A stretch of 64,000 nucleotides of DNA from GCA-2731375 sp964344935 (GCA_964344935.1 CAYFPL010000001.1:1054001-1118000); one strand, 5' to 3'. Shown: positions 47,954 to 56,560, counted from the stretch's first letter. Numbers and translations are program-made. Notes: a model not told the origin generated them from the sequence alone.

Positions 47954-48667
47954 CTATCCCGCTTCTTTCGCCTCGCCTCGCAGACGCACCATTTCCAGGG
48001 TCATCTTGCGCAGCATGGCGTGGGCGAATTCATCGGTGTTGGTGGCCAATTCGACAAATGATGTGGGCCCGCCGATCACTTCGCGGCGGTAATAGGCCGA
48101 GAGGATGCGGATCGCGGTGCCCCTGGCCATGACGAGACCGTTGATCGTAATGCCTTGGGCCACGGTTTCATCGCGCGCGATGGAAGCGAGGCGACCGGCA
48201 TTGGAAATACCGTCGCCCACCATGTTGATCACCTTTTTGGAGGCATACCAGGGCAGCGTATGCATTTGCTCCGTCGCCAGCTTGATACCCCAGGCCACGT
48301 CCGTCTGACTGCCATGGGCCATCTGTTCGCCCCGGTCGCGGAATTTCTCCAGCCAAAGGGCCGCCATCTGGGCATCTTTGGGAGAGGCGATCTGCATCCA
48401 CGGCATCACCAGTTCGTGCTTGGTGAACGACGACCAGGCGATGGCCGATAGCGCGATGCGCCCGAAATAACCCGAGGCGACGGCGGCATGAAAGCTGGGA
48501 TGACGCAGGGTATAGACCAGGCCGAGGATCTGGGCATGGGCCTCCTCCTGGTCGATGGATTCCGAGCGGTCGTAGGATATGACAATCGCCACATCCACCG
48601 GTTCGTCGCCATTCGCCATGGCCGTGAAGGGCAGGCAGCACAGGGCAAGAGCCATAAGAAGACGCAT
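47954..48667 (-). CDS. DUF1194 (von Willebrand A-like) exported protein
   Basis: A 237-residue protein with an N-terminal signal peptide (LLMALALCCLPFTAMA, cleavage near ANG) and a DUF1194 domain. DUF1194 is a vWA-like fold: VDVAIVISYDRSESIDQEEA corresponds to the first strand and a degenerate MIDAS, followed by IALSAIAWSSFTKHELV and KKVINMVGDGISNAG. Here the usual D-x-S-x-S of the MIDAS reads D-R-S-E-S, so metal binding may be retained. It should act in the periplasm as a protein-interaction module; partner unknown. GGAG lies eight bases before the ATG at 48667, which I prefer to a GTG three codons earlier. Confidence 0.83.
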   Translation of the reverse strand: MRLLMALALCCLPFTAMANGDEPVDVAIVISYDRSESIDQEEAHAQILGLVYTLRHPSFHAAVASGYFGRIALSAIAWSSFTKHELVMPWMQIASPKDAQMAALWLEKFRDRGEQMAHGSQTDVAWGIKLATEQMHTLPWYASKKVINMVGDGISNAGRLASIARDETVAQGITINGLVMARGTAIRILSAYYRREVIGGPTSFVELATNTDEFAHAMLRKMTLEMVRLRGEAKEAG

Positions 48668-48822
48668 ATTCGGCACTCCGGTTGCGGCTATCCTCCAACC
48701 GTATGGCCAATTGAAGGCAAGGTGAAGGGTCTTTTTTGCGGTCTCAAATCAGTCATCGGGACCAAGCCATCAACACGGCGATCCCATCGGTGTGTGCGAC
48801 CTGACCTGACCTCAACTCCAAT

Positions 48823-49623
48823 CTATGTGCCGGTGAACCTCGCCGGGCGTTTTTCGACGAAGGCGGCCAAACCTTCCTTGGCATCGTTGGTCTTGCCCAG
48901 TTCCACGTTGATGGTGGCGAATTCCGCAACCGCCGCATCGAACCCTTCCTCTAGATATTTGCGGGAGTTGGCGATGGTACCGCGTACGGCCAGGGGCGCC
49001 TGGGCGCAAATCTTCTCCGCCAGTTCAATAGCGCGGTCCAACTGCGTGCCGGCCGGGACGATTTCCTGGATATAATTGAAACGCAGGGCGGTTTCAGAAT
49101 CGAATTCGTCGTCGGTCAACAAATAACGCATGGCATTACCCCAGCCCGCGCGCTGTACCATGCGGATGGTGGCACCGCCTGTGGCGACGAGGTTGCGCTG
49201 TACTTCCAACTGCGAAAATCGGCAATCGTCGGCGGCGATGACAATGTCGCAAGCCAGCATCAGTTCAATGCCGATGGTGTAGGTAATGCCCTGCACCGCC
49301 GCCACCATGGGCTTGCTTCGGTGTGGCCCGGTCAGGCCGAAGCAATCGATGTTGCCTTCGCCATAGATGGGCCCGCCCTTGGCCCGGTGCGGAGCCATGG
49401 CGGGCAGGTCGAGCCCGGCGGTGGTGTGCGCTCCAACCGCATGCAGCACGCCGCAGCGCAAGTCATCGTCCTTTTCCAGCATTGTGTAGGCATCGCCCAG
49501 TTCCTGGCCCATCTTGGGCGTAAAACCGTTTAGCTTGTGCGGCCGGTCGACGCCGATCAGCAGCAGATGGCCACGCCGCTCGGTGTTGATACGACCGTCA
49601 GGATTGGTTGGATCTTCCGCCAT
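48823..49623 (-). CDS. Enoyl-CoA hydratase/isomerase (crotonase) family protein
   Basis: The 266-residue crotonase-fold protein has LLLIGVDRPHKLNGFTPKMG, the first oxyanion region (CGVLHAVGAHTTAGLDLPAM) and the second oxyanion loop VAAVQGITYTIGIELMLACD. The two catalytic glutamates of classic hydratases are not obvious: the positions around VQRNLVATGGATIRMVQRAG have no clear pair, so it may be another crotonase activity. It ends KEGLAAFVEKRPARFTGT as usual for the family. AGGAGAA lies nine bases before the ATG at 49623. It is the last gene of the minus-strand cluster containing the selenoprotein. Confidence 0.88.
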   Translation of the reverse strand: MAEDPTNPDGRINTERRGHLLLIGVDRPHKLNGFTPKMGQELGDAYTMLEKDDDLRCGVLHAVGAHTTAGLDLPAMAPHRAKGGPIYGEGNIDCFGLTGPHRSKPMVAAVQGITYTIGIELMLACDIVIAADDCRFSQLEVQRNLVATGGATIRMVQRAGWGNAMRYLLTDDEFDSETALRFNYIQEIVPAGTQLDRAIELAEKICAQAPLAVRGTIANSRKYLEEGFDAAVAEFATINVELGKTNDAKEGLAAFVEKRPARFTGT

Positions 49624-49637
49624 TGCGTTTTCTCCTA

Positions 49638-51557
49638 TTATTGAGCCAGGCAAGCGTCATAGCGAGCGCCGGCAATCTCCACGCACAGCGCGATATCGTC
49701 CGCCAGGATATAGCGCCTTTCAGCTAGTGCCTCGGCCGCCAGGCGCACCTTGGCCAGATAAGCGTCCCTGCCCTCGTAACGTTCAGCCAGCGAGGGCCGT
49801 GGATCGCCGGAGGCCTGCCGGGTCTCGGTGTCCGGAGCGAATGGCACGGTGGAGCCGATATATTCCAGGAGTTGACCGGTCCCGCCCGTGTCCTCATGCC
49901 GCGGGTTGAAGCCGGTATGAGTGGCCAAAGGTACAGCGATGTCTGGCATGGGGATGCCGCCTGTTTCATTGCCGTCATTGTCAAGGGCGGAGACCCAGAC
50001 GGGATAGGGCTCGGCGGCCAGTTCCGGCGGCATGCTGCCGATCCCCTTGTCCGCATCAGGGCCCAAGTCCATGGGATAGACGGCGGTCATGGCATCAGGA
50101 TCAGGCAACGACATGGCCGGAATGGCGTTGAGGGATTGAAGCGCCGCCGCCCTTGTCGTCCGGGTGCCGCCCGTTGGGTAACAGTTTCCCGGCGGCTTTG
50201 CCTCGTCGCGAACCCAAGCAAGCAGGTTCATCAGGGCAGCGCGGTAGAGCGGCCGATAGTCGACAATATTCATATGGTTCTGGCCATGGCTGCCGAACAG
50301 CGTCCGGTCGAGCCATTTGGCGACACCGACGCCGTGCTGTGTGCCGGCAAAAAGATAGCGCCGTACGCCGTCGGGCAGCACCGCGTCGCCGCCCTCGGCG
50401 AGGTCGCTGTGGCTCAGCCCAGCATCGCCGCGCCAATACTCCGACGAGGTATCGGTGTAGAAAATTTTCGGCATGCCCCCCTTGGCGCTCTGCCGGTCCA
50501 AAAGTCCTTCTGTGCGGCCCGAGACGGGATCGGTCTGTGGCAGGTCGGCAAAGGGAAACAGATGCCCGAAGGACGGCGTCGGCTGCACCGATGGCTGGCC
50601 GTAACGGTGATTAAACTCGCCCCGCCGGCCGCCGGCGATGTGGGCAAGAATGCCGTCCATGGCCGGCCGGCCCGTTTCGTCCAGGTTCAAGCCCAGGTAA
50701 AGATAGGTGCGCAGGAAGCGGCCGCACTGGGACTGCCCTTCACTGACCACATGATCGATGGTGCCGGCCGTGGGCGCAGCCGAATCGTATCGCAGGTAGG
50801 CGGCCAAGTCCCGTGTCGCCAACAATCCGGCGCCGACCACGGGACAGTCGCGCGGCGAATAGAGGAAACCGCCGTCGAGATGGATGTGATGATCCGTACC
50901 GAAATGCCAGCGGTCCCGCGCGATTTCTTCCGGTACGGCGTAGGCAGTATCGCGCACCAGCAGCCGTGCCCCGGGCTCCCCCAAATCAGCCGGCGGGATC
51001 GGCTCATGCATGCCCAAATCCCCAACATGATGGTCTGTCAGTGAAATGCTGGCCGCATCGGCATTGATCTGTAGGCGCAACTGCATCTGGCTATCCGGGG
51101 TGCGATTCCCAGGCGGCACCTGAGGCGGCGCCAGGCCGATGCGGATATGTTCCGGCGTGCGGGGCACATCCCATTGCCAGCCGGCCCAGGCCACGGTCCA
51201 ACCATTGTTGAACAGGAAACCATCGCCTGGTTCGATCTCCACCGTGTCAGTCGTGCTCATCACAGTCATGTTGAAGCGGGTGATGTTGCGCTTGCCCCGG
51301 TTCGGCACCTGCATCAGCAGGGCCCTGGATCCGCCGGACAGGGGACGCAGCATTGTGACATCGCCGCTGAAATGTACCCGACCATCGGGGCCCCGTTCAG
51401 CCAACGCCAGGTCGACGATGCCCTGATTTGCTTCATGTTCCGGATCGACGCTGTAATGGGCGATGGCCTCGATCCGCTCGTACGGCCCGGCATCGCCAAA
51501 GGCGCGCCCGTCGGCATAGGCTTCGCGGCTGAGGATCTCAAACTTGCTGACAGGCAT
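49638..51557 (-). CDS. Large alpha/beta hydrolase-domain protein (Abhydrolase_10-like)
   Basis: The 639-residue soluble protein belongs to a family of large alpha/beta-hydrolase-domain proteins of unknown role. The start KFEILSREAYADGRAFGDAG and ALLMQVPNRGKRNITRFNMT are typical. The nucleophile elbow seems to be VSEGQSQCGRFLRTYLYLGL (Ser in GQSQCG), later GTQHGVGV and HMNIVDYRPLYRAALMNLLA, where a catalytic His and Asp could lie. No signal peptide. The ATG at 51557 has GGGAG eight bases upstream. It starts four bases after the next gene upstream and is followed after 14 bases by the crotonase gene, so it belongs to the selenoprotein-containing operon. Confidence 0.8.
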   Translation of the reverse strand: MPVSKFEILSREAYADGRAFGDAGPYERIEAIAHYSVDPEHEANQGIVDLALAERGPDGRVHFSGDVTMLRPLSGGSRALLMQVPNRGKRNITRFNMTVMSTTDTVEIEPGDGFLFNNGWTVAWAGWQWDVPRTPEHIRIGLAPPQVPPGNRTPDSQMQLRLQINADAASISLTDHHVGDLGMHEPIPPADLGEPGARLLVRDTAYAVPEEIARDRWHFGTDHHIHLDGGFLYSPRDCPVVGAGLLATRDLAAYLRYDSAAPTAGTIDHVVSEGQSQCGRFLRTYLYLGLNLDETGRPAMDGILAHIAGGRRGEFNHRYGQPSVQPTPSFGHLFPFADLPQTDPVSGRTEGLLDRQSAKGGMPKIFYTDTSSEYWRGDAGLSHSDLAEGGDAVLPDGVRRYLFAGTQHGVGVAKWLDRTLFGSHGQNHMNIVDYRPLYRAALMNLLAWVRDEAKPPGNCYPTGGTRTTRAAALQSLNAIPAMSLPDPDAMTAVYPMDLGPDADKGIGSMPPELAAEPYPVWVSALDNDGNETGGIPMPDIAVPLATHTGFNPRHEDTGGTGQLLEYIGSTVPFAPDTETRQASGDPRPSLAERYEGRDAYLAKVRLAAEALAERRYILADDIALCVEIAGARYDACLAQ

Positions 51558-51561
51558 GGGG

Positions 51562-52530
51562 TCAACTCCCAAGGTTTAGCAGAGGTTGGGTGACGGTCAT
51601 TGTGCCCCCGGCCCAAAGCGGCAAATGGGTCATCTTCACGCCAGGACCGCCAGTGACGATGGGATGAATGTCTGCTGGGGCGCGGGCCTCGGCCCCGTTG
51701 GCATACAAGTATTCCTGTATCTGTGAGAGATCCCAGCCGCGCCTGACAATCTGGCGGGCCAGTTCGGGGGGCAGCAGGAAGACCTGTTCGCCTAAGTCCC
51801 GTTCGCGGCCGGCTGAGGCCACCTGGCGCGCCGATTTCATGGCCGCGGCCATCGGACCCAGGATTTCTTCCGGGCGATCGCCTTCACCTTCCGGCAGAAC
51901 CTCCGCCGTGCCCGAGATGCCCAGCACGGTGACGCAATTTCCAGACAACCCTCGTCGACTGGGCAGATCCGGCAGGGAATCGTCCTCGGCTTCCGGCATG
52001 CAGAGGCCGTATTTTCCGGGCTGGCCCATGGTCGCCATATCGCCCACGCCCGGACGGGCGCCGCCGATGTTGCGCATGACGAGGGCGATGGCGCGGCCGA
52101 GGGTGGCGTTGGCCCGGTTGCCTGGTCCGAGACAGTTCGAACCCGCATTCATGCCCAGGTCTTGGGCAATGGGTCCATGAACAATGGCCATGACGGCGGG
52201 CGTCCCCGTTGTCGTCAACAGGCCCAACGCGTTGAATTCCGGCTCCAGGCAGGCCCGGGCCGCGGTCAGGACAATTGCCAGGGCGCCGGGCGAGCCGCCG
52301 GCCAGGACGCATTGATAGGCGAGTGCGGCGGCGCTTAGGTCGCCGAATAGTGGCGGTAGTTGGCCGAAGGAGGCCGTGGGCGCCGCACCTTGCAGCATCG
52401 CTTGAAGGCGCGCCTCGGTGGGCGGCACCATGGGCAGACCGTCGTTCAGGCCATATTCGTCAAGGACCGGGTAGATGTCGTCCCATTGTTGGCCTTCCGA
52501 AAAAAGTGGCCATTCGCCTAAACCATCCAT
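51562..52530 (-). CDS. Unknown protein, paralogue of the next gene upstream
   Basis: The 322-residue soluble protein is not one I recognise by function. It is clearly paralogous to the neighbour at 52537-53586. Both have a WSDGFPLVMPTE-like N-terminus (here LNDGLPMVPPTEARLQAML), then GPIAQDLGMNAGSNCLGPGN RANATLGRAIALVM with a conserved SNC-x-G-x-G cysteine, then IGGARPGVGDMATMGQPGKY with a second cysteine (GLCMPE). The C-terminus differs. The tandem pair sits between a UGSC selenoprotein and a large hydrolase and likely forms one complex or pathway with them. The gap to its paralogue is six bases. Confidence 0.72.
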   Translation of the reverse strand: MDGLGEWPLFSEGQQWDDIYPVLDEYGLNDGLPMVPPTEARLQAMLQGAAPTASFGQLPPLFGDLSAAALAYQCVLAGGSPGALAIVLTAARACLEPEFNALGLLTTTGTPAVMAIVHGPIAQDLGMNAGSNCLGPGNRANATLGRAIALVMRNIGGARPGVGDMATMGQPGKYGLCMPEAEDDSLPDLPSRRGLSGNCVTVLGISGTAEVLPEGEGDRPEEILGPMAAAMKSARQVASAGRERDLGEQVFLLPPELARQIVRRGWDLSQIQEYLYANGAEARAPADIHPIVTGGPGVKMTHLPLWAGGTMTVTQPLLNLGS

Positions 52531-52536
52531 GGCCGT

Positions 52537-53586
52537 CTACATATGCGCCACGCGTACGGAGCAGGCCGTGGTGAAGCCGAAGGGCGGAATATAGGCCGAA
52601 TGCTTGCCCGGACCTCCGGCGACCAGGATCAGGATGTCCTCCGGCCCCTGGGTCAGATGATAGTGACCGTCGATGAGGGGACGCTCCATCTCGGCATAGC
52701 TTTCCTGATTCTCTTCCGAAACCCGGTCGATGGGGATGCGGGAGCGCTGCCAGATGTCTTCCTGCATGCTTTCGATGCTGTAGCCGTCGCGGTGCAGGGT
52801 CTGGGCATGTTCCGGCCCCAGCACGATAAAGATCGGCGCGTTGCAGTAGATGGAATTGGCGCCGGGTTGAGAGATGGTACCGGCAATTGTGGTCAGGATG
52901 CCGGCGCCTGATGTGGAGGCATGGTCGTTGATATTATGGGGCGCTTCGGACGGTATGGCGGTGACGACGCTGTCCTCAGGCGTAAAGCCGCGACGCACGT
53001 GAAACGGCTCCCAGGGGCTGGCTTCCTCGTTCTCGCCGAAGCAAAAAGCGTACTTTGCCGGTGATCCTTGGGTAGAACGGTCCATTACGCCCGGCTTGGC
53101 GCCGCCCACATTCAGCAAGATCAATTGCAAGGCCCGGCCGATTGTGGCGTTGGCCTGGCGCCCCTGGCCGAAACAGTTTGAGGAATAATTGATCTCCAGC
53201 TCATTTCGGATGGGGCCATTGAACAGTAGCATGGGCGCGCAGGAATGGGTCGTCGCCAGGCTGCCGTGCAAATTGTAGTCGGGATTTAGCACGGCCCGGG
53301 TCGCTGCCAGGACGGCAGGAAAGTATTCCGGCCGGCAGCCGGCCATGACGGCGTTAGCGGCAAGGGATTCCAGTGTCGGGATAACCCGGCGGGGCGACAT
53401 GGGCGGAATTGGCTCGTTGTCACCCCTGACCACGTCGACAAGCCGCTCCACGGCGTCCTCGGTGGGCATGACCAATGGGAAGCCGTCGCTCCACCCTTGT
53501 TCGATGGCATAGTCGTTCCATTCAATTGGGTCCATGTCGCCCAAATCAATGATTTCTGTGTCTGTCACTGTTCCTATTTCTCTCAC
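52537..53586 (-). CDS. Unknown protein adjacent to the selenoprotein gene
   Basis: The 349-residue protein starts TDTEIIDLGDMDPIEWNDYA and carries the shared core of the pair: GWSDGFPLVMPTEDAVERLV, GPIRNELEINYSSNCFGQGR QANATIGRALQLILLNVGG, AKPGVMDRSTQGSPAKYAFC. The two conserved cysteines could be redox-active or metal-binding. No family name comes to mind. The GTG at 53586 and another GTG at 53568 (AGGA just upstream) are both plausible starts. It follows the selenoprotein gene by 139 bases that contain a palindromic repeat, on the same strand. Confidence 0.72.
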   Translation of the reverse strand: MREIGTVTDTEIIDLGDMDPIEWNDYAIEQGWSDGFPLVMPTEDAVERLVDVVRGDNEPIPPMSPRRVIPTLESLAANAVMAGCRPEYFPAVLAATRAVLNPDYNLHGSLATTHSCAPMLLFNGPIRNELEINYSSNCFGQGRQANATIGRALQLILLNVGGAKPGVMDRSTQGSPAKYAFCFGENEEASPWEPFHVRRGFTPEDSVVTAIPSEAPHNINDHASTSGAGILTTIAGTISQPGANSIYCNAPIFIVLGPEHAQTLHRDGYSIESMQEDIWQRSRIPIDRVSEENQESYAEMERPLIDGHYHLTQGPEDILILVAGGPGKHSAYIPPFGFTTACSVRVAHM

Positions 53587-53627
53587 GACGTCGAAATCAC
53601 AAGATTCCGCCTAAGCCAACATCAACG

Positions 53628-53685
53628 TCACACCCGCGAAGGCGGGTGTCCAGGGACCCTGGATTCCCGCCTGCGCGGGAATGAC
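53628..53685. repeat. REP-like triple palindrome
   Basis: Three palindromes are adjacent: CACCCGCGAAGGCGGGTG (53631-53648), CCAGGGACCCTGG (53650-53662) and ATTCCCGCCTGCGCGGGAAT (53663-53682), bounded by GTCA/TGAC. This has the look of the widespread intergenic palindromic repeats of proteobacteria; it may stabilise or end the transcript of the selenoprotein gene. Confidence 0.75.
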
Positions 53686-53725
53686 ACATATTGGAAGGCA
53701 CGACGTATCCGCCACCGCCTCTCAA

Positions 53726-54244
53726 CTAGTCCGCGATCGCGGCCTCTAGGCCGGCGGCCGCGGTTTCAATCCGTTCCACCAATTCCTCGGCATTCAGGCC
53801 GCCGATGGGATGCTTCACCACGATCACATGGGGGTCCATCTTGCGCGCCTTGGCCTGCGCCTCGACCAGGGGCAGGAAAGTATCTGTGGTCAGGATGAAG
53901 TTCTTTACGCCACGTTTTTCAAGTTCGATGCTGTCATGGAAACTCCACGACGAACATGCCCCTCAATCGGCAATGGCAAGCAGGGCTGCCTTATATTTGC
54001 CGGCTAACTCGTCATACATCCCCTCGGGCGCCGGCTGTGCCGGGCTGTCCTTGTGGATGTAGTCGATGTTGTCCGTGGCCCGGTACGCGGCCATTTTGTC
54101 CCTGACCCCTTCCAGCAATTCCTTGGCGTTGGGCTTGGAGTTTGCGAACAGGATGATGGGGTCCTTCTGCCAATCGACCGCACCGGCCCCGGCCTTTTCC
54201 TGGCCCGGCGCCTCACGGCCGAAGGATGGATTGACGATACGCAT
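53726..54244 (-). CDS. UGSC-family selenoprotein (in-frame UGA read as selenocysteine)
   Basis: The 172-residue product starts at the ATG at 54244 (GGGAGAGA upstream). After GKYKAALLAIAD comes a TGA (codon 94, bases 53963-53965). The frame then continues without a break as GACSSWSFHDSIELEKRG VK and on through KNFILTTDTFLPLVEAQAKA, HVIVVKHPIGGLNAEELVE to a TAG. This matches the UGSC family, whose motif is [U/C]-G-x-C before a S/T-S-W-S-x-H-D helix; here it is U94-G-A-C97, a Sec/Cys redox pair in a thioredoxin-like position. A bacterial SECIS hairpin lies directly after the UGA. N-terminal blocks such as IILFANSKPNAKELLEGVRD also fit. Function unknown, presumably redox. A plain gene caller would end it at residue 93. 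Confidence 0.88.
53928..53957 (-). promoter_or_regulatory. Bacterial SECIS element of the UGSC selenoprotein mRNA
   Basis: In the mRNA, GUCGUGG pairs with CCAUGAC (seven pairs including one G-U) around the loop AGUUU, at 53933-53951. The loop GU is 20-21 nucleotides after the UGA, inside the usual window for SelB recognition. Weaker outer pairing (AUGUU with AGCAU) extends the stem to 53928-53957. Confidence 0.8.
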
Positions 54245-54277
54245 GATCTCTCTCCCTTCTGCTTGAATGGTAGCAAC

Positions 54278-56479
54278 CTAACGCCGCTCGGAAAAGGGCG
54301 GTGGGAAAGGTGTCGGATCAAGAAAACGGCGCAGCACGTTGCCGGTGATCTGGGCCACGTTGTTGTCATAGCCGTTATGCGCCAGGCTGGAAATCCAGGC
54401 GATCGATCCGGTAGAGAACACGGCGCCGCCATTGGGGCATTCGAAAAACACCAAATCCGCGCGCACGTTGGGGTCATCGAATTGTGGCATGGTGGAGAGG
54501 AAATCCTCCTTGGTACGCAGCATGTCGTCGCCGAAATCCGTCGCCCGGGCAAGGACCAAGGCGTGCACAGGCGTGCCGTCGCGGGTATCCCAGCGGTCGA
54601 TCTCCTCGCCCGCGGCACCGCCGCCGATACTGCCGAAATCGCCAATGGGACCATCGCCGACACCGGCCAGGGCAAAGGCCGCGCGGGGGTCGTCCGCGCC
54701 CGCCTGGCGCTCATAGTGGCTGCTGCGTTCGAACCCCTGGGCCGCAAAGCCGATGCCAACCAACTTGTTTGGCGCCCGGCCATTGCGTCGCCACAGCCCG
54801 CCATATTCGCTGTTGAAGCTTTGATAATACTCGCCCACCGGAGACATCCAGGCCCGTGTGCCGTCCTCGGCCCGGCGCACTTCAATCACGCCTGGCTTGT
54901 CGTCGCGAAAGGCGATGCGCCAATAAAAGCCGTTGCCGCCGAGATACATGAAGCGCCCACCTTGCTCCAGATAGCCCTGAATACCGTCCAGCATGGCGGT
55001 GGAATGGTATTCAGGATGGCTACCGGTAAGGACGCAGCGGTAGGGCCGCAGTAAATCCACACCCTCGCGATGCAGGTCTTCGTCCGTGATAATGTCAATC
55101 GCCTGGCCCACGTGATCCAGCCAGGCGGCGATGTTCATATCCGCCGGAAAACCCCAGGGCCGGTTGTCTCCTGGCTTCATGTTCATCACCGGCCGCAGGC
55201 GCGATGAATAGTGGATGCCGCTGCGGTCGTCGTGCAGATCGTAAAGGGAGCCGCCGACCTCCTCATGCTGGGCCAGGAAACCGTCATTGACATACTCCGG
55301 CCGGCCGTCGCCAAAGATCAGATTGGGCTGCAGGCGCTGGCGGGTATTGGCATAGGCCATGTAGGACGCTGTGGGCACCAGGAAGGCGACATCCGACGTC
55401 GACGCTCCCTTTGGCGGCAGCACAAAAAAGGGAATGCGATCCGTGTCCTCACCGTGGGCAAGGCGGGCAGCGTAGACACCGCTGGGCAGATCCTTTGGTA
55501 CCACATAGGTGAAATCCGTCTCCCAACCGGCATCGTACAAGTCATCGGAATGGAAATGGATGGCGCCATATTGATCCAGTGCATGCCGCCAATTGTGTTC
55601 GCTACCGTCCCAGTTGTGACCGGTGACGCCACGGGTGGGCAGATTTACCACGGTGCCGTGCAAGCCTTTTCGTGAAAGATCCGTGATCCGGTCGGAGGAG
55701 ACATCGGCGGCGAAGTCCCAGAACCCCAACACACAATCCGCCAGCGCCGCCGGTATCGCAGGTCCGGACAGCGCTTCCATTTCACTATCGTTCAAGTCTC
55801 GATTGGCAAGGCGGGGGCGGTCGATCTTGCCGTTGAAGAATTCTGCGCGGTCATCGATACCGCCAGCCGCGAACAAAAGCGGCGCCTGGCCGTCGGGAAT
55901 GCGCACCTCAATGTTTGCGGTTCTTTGCAGTTCCGGCGATATCACCTCATCGCCGGGCGAAGCGGGCAAGGGCCGCTGTATCAATCGCACGACGCCGGCG
56001 CCGGCATCGAAACTGGCGGCGACGAACAGCCATTGCTGGCGGCGCACTGCCTGGTTGGTGGAAACTTCCGCCCCGCCAATCCGAACGGCCAGCGCCCCGG
56101 TCTCGTCCAGCAGCAAAGCTATTCTGCCCGGCTGCCCCATGATCACCTGGCGCTGCTGTCCAGGCAGCGTGGGATAGATCATCGCCTGCAGGGTGAAGCT
56201 TTCGAGTTCAACCAATGCCGATGGACCGTCCACTATGCCGAAAGAACCCCGCGCGATTGGCTGATAGCGGCCCGGATAGGTGCCGGCAAATGGTGCATCC
56301 ATGACCCGTTCGATGACGCCGATGCCGCCTTGGGAATTATCGCCGCCGATGAGGCGGACCATATCCGCCTCGTAATCGCCGTCCGCATAGCAACAAACTT
56401 TGAAATTCACAGTTTCGCCGGGTCGGGCTGAAAGGGGGTCGCAATAGCCTGTAATGGTTTTTTGCCGTAGCGCGGTCAT
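54278..56479 (-). CDS. N,N-dimethylformamidase large-subunit-like protein
   Basis: The 733-residue protein resembles the large (beta) subunit of N,N-dimethylformamidase, an iron-dependent amidohydrolase. It starts with an Ig-like strand region (TGYCDPLSARPGETVNFKV). A concanavalin/LamG-like part follows (WLFVAASFDAGAGVVRLIQR, DRAEFFNGKIDRPRLANRDL), then a ThuA-like catalytic half: FLVPTASYMAYANTRQ, IITDEDLHREGVDLLRPYRC VLTGSHPEYHS and GGRFMYLGGNGFYWRIAF. The small subunit of genuine DMFase is not seen, so the substrate may differ. It is the first gene of the selenoprotein cluster, 33 bases before the UGSC gene, and has a direct repeat upstream of its start. Confidence 0.83.
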   Translation of the reverse strand: MTALRQKTITGYCDPLSARPGETVNFKVCCYADGDYEADMVRLIGGDNSQGGIGVIERVMDAPFAGTYPGRYQPIARGSFGIVDGPSALVELESFTLQAMIYPTLPGQQRQVIMGQPGRIALLLDETGALAVRIGGAEVSTNQAVRRQQWLFVAASFDAGAGVVRLIQRPLPASPGDEVISPELQRTANIEVRIPDGQAPLLFAAGGIDDRAEFFNGKIDRPRLANRDLNDSEMEALSGPAIPAALADCVLGFWDFAADVSSDRITDLSRKGLHGTVVNLPTRGVTGHNWDGSEHNWRHALDQYGAIHFHSDDLYDAGWETDFTYVVPKDLPSGVYAARLAHGEDTDRIPFFVLPPKGASTSDVAFLVPTASYMAYANTRQRLQPNLIFGDGRPEYVNDGFLAQHEEVGGSLYDLHDDRSGIHYSSRLRPVMNMKPGDNRPWGFPADMNIAAWLDHVGQAIDIITDEDLHREGVDLLRPYRCVLTGSHPEYHSTAMLDGIQGYLEQGGRFMYLGGNGFYWRIAFRDDKPGVIEVRRAEDGTRAWMSPVGEYYQSFNSEYGGLWRRNGRAPNKLVGIGFAAQGFERSSHYERQAGADDPRAAFALAGVGDGPIGDFGSIGGGAAGEEIDRWDTRDGTPVHALVLARATDFGDDMLRTKEDFLSTMPQFDDPNVRADLVFFECPNGGAVFSTGSIAWISSLAHNGYDNNVAQITGNVLRRFLDPTPFPPPFSERR

Positions 56480-56497
56480 GACTTTAGGGCACCTTCA

Positions 56498-56560
56498 AAC
56501 TTGGGGCACGAAATCGGCCACAATAATAGACGCGGACCCAATGAACTTGGGGCGCAAAAT
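56498..56560. promoter_or_regulatory. Direct repeat upstream of the DMFase-like gene
   Basis: AACTTGGGGCACGAAAT (56498-56514) and AACTTGGGGCGCAAAAT (56544-56560) are 15 of 17 identical with 46 bases between their starts. A third, degenerate ACTTTAGGGCAC lies at 56481. They may be operator sites for the selenoprotein cluster. Confidence 0.4.

Noticed and set aside
49872..51044. 390-codon plus-strand frame inside the large hydrolase gene
   Set aside because: Antisense shadow of a well-formed hydrolase-family protein; no ribosome site or family motif.
53963..53965. TGA taken as the real stop of a 93-codon gene, with the downstream frame a separate remnant
   Set aside because: The downstream 78 codons continue the same protein family without a break, and a SECIS-like hairpin follows the TGA. 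A frameshift or point error would not create that hairpin.
54053..55054. 333-codon plus-strand frame opposite the selenoprotein and DMFase-like genes
   Set aside because: Antisense to two supported genes; no motif seen.
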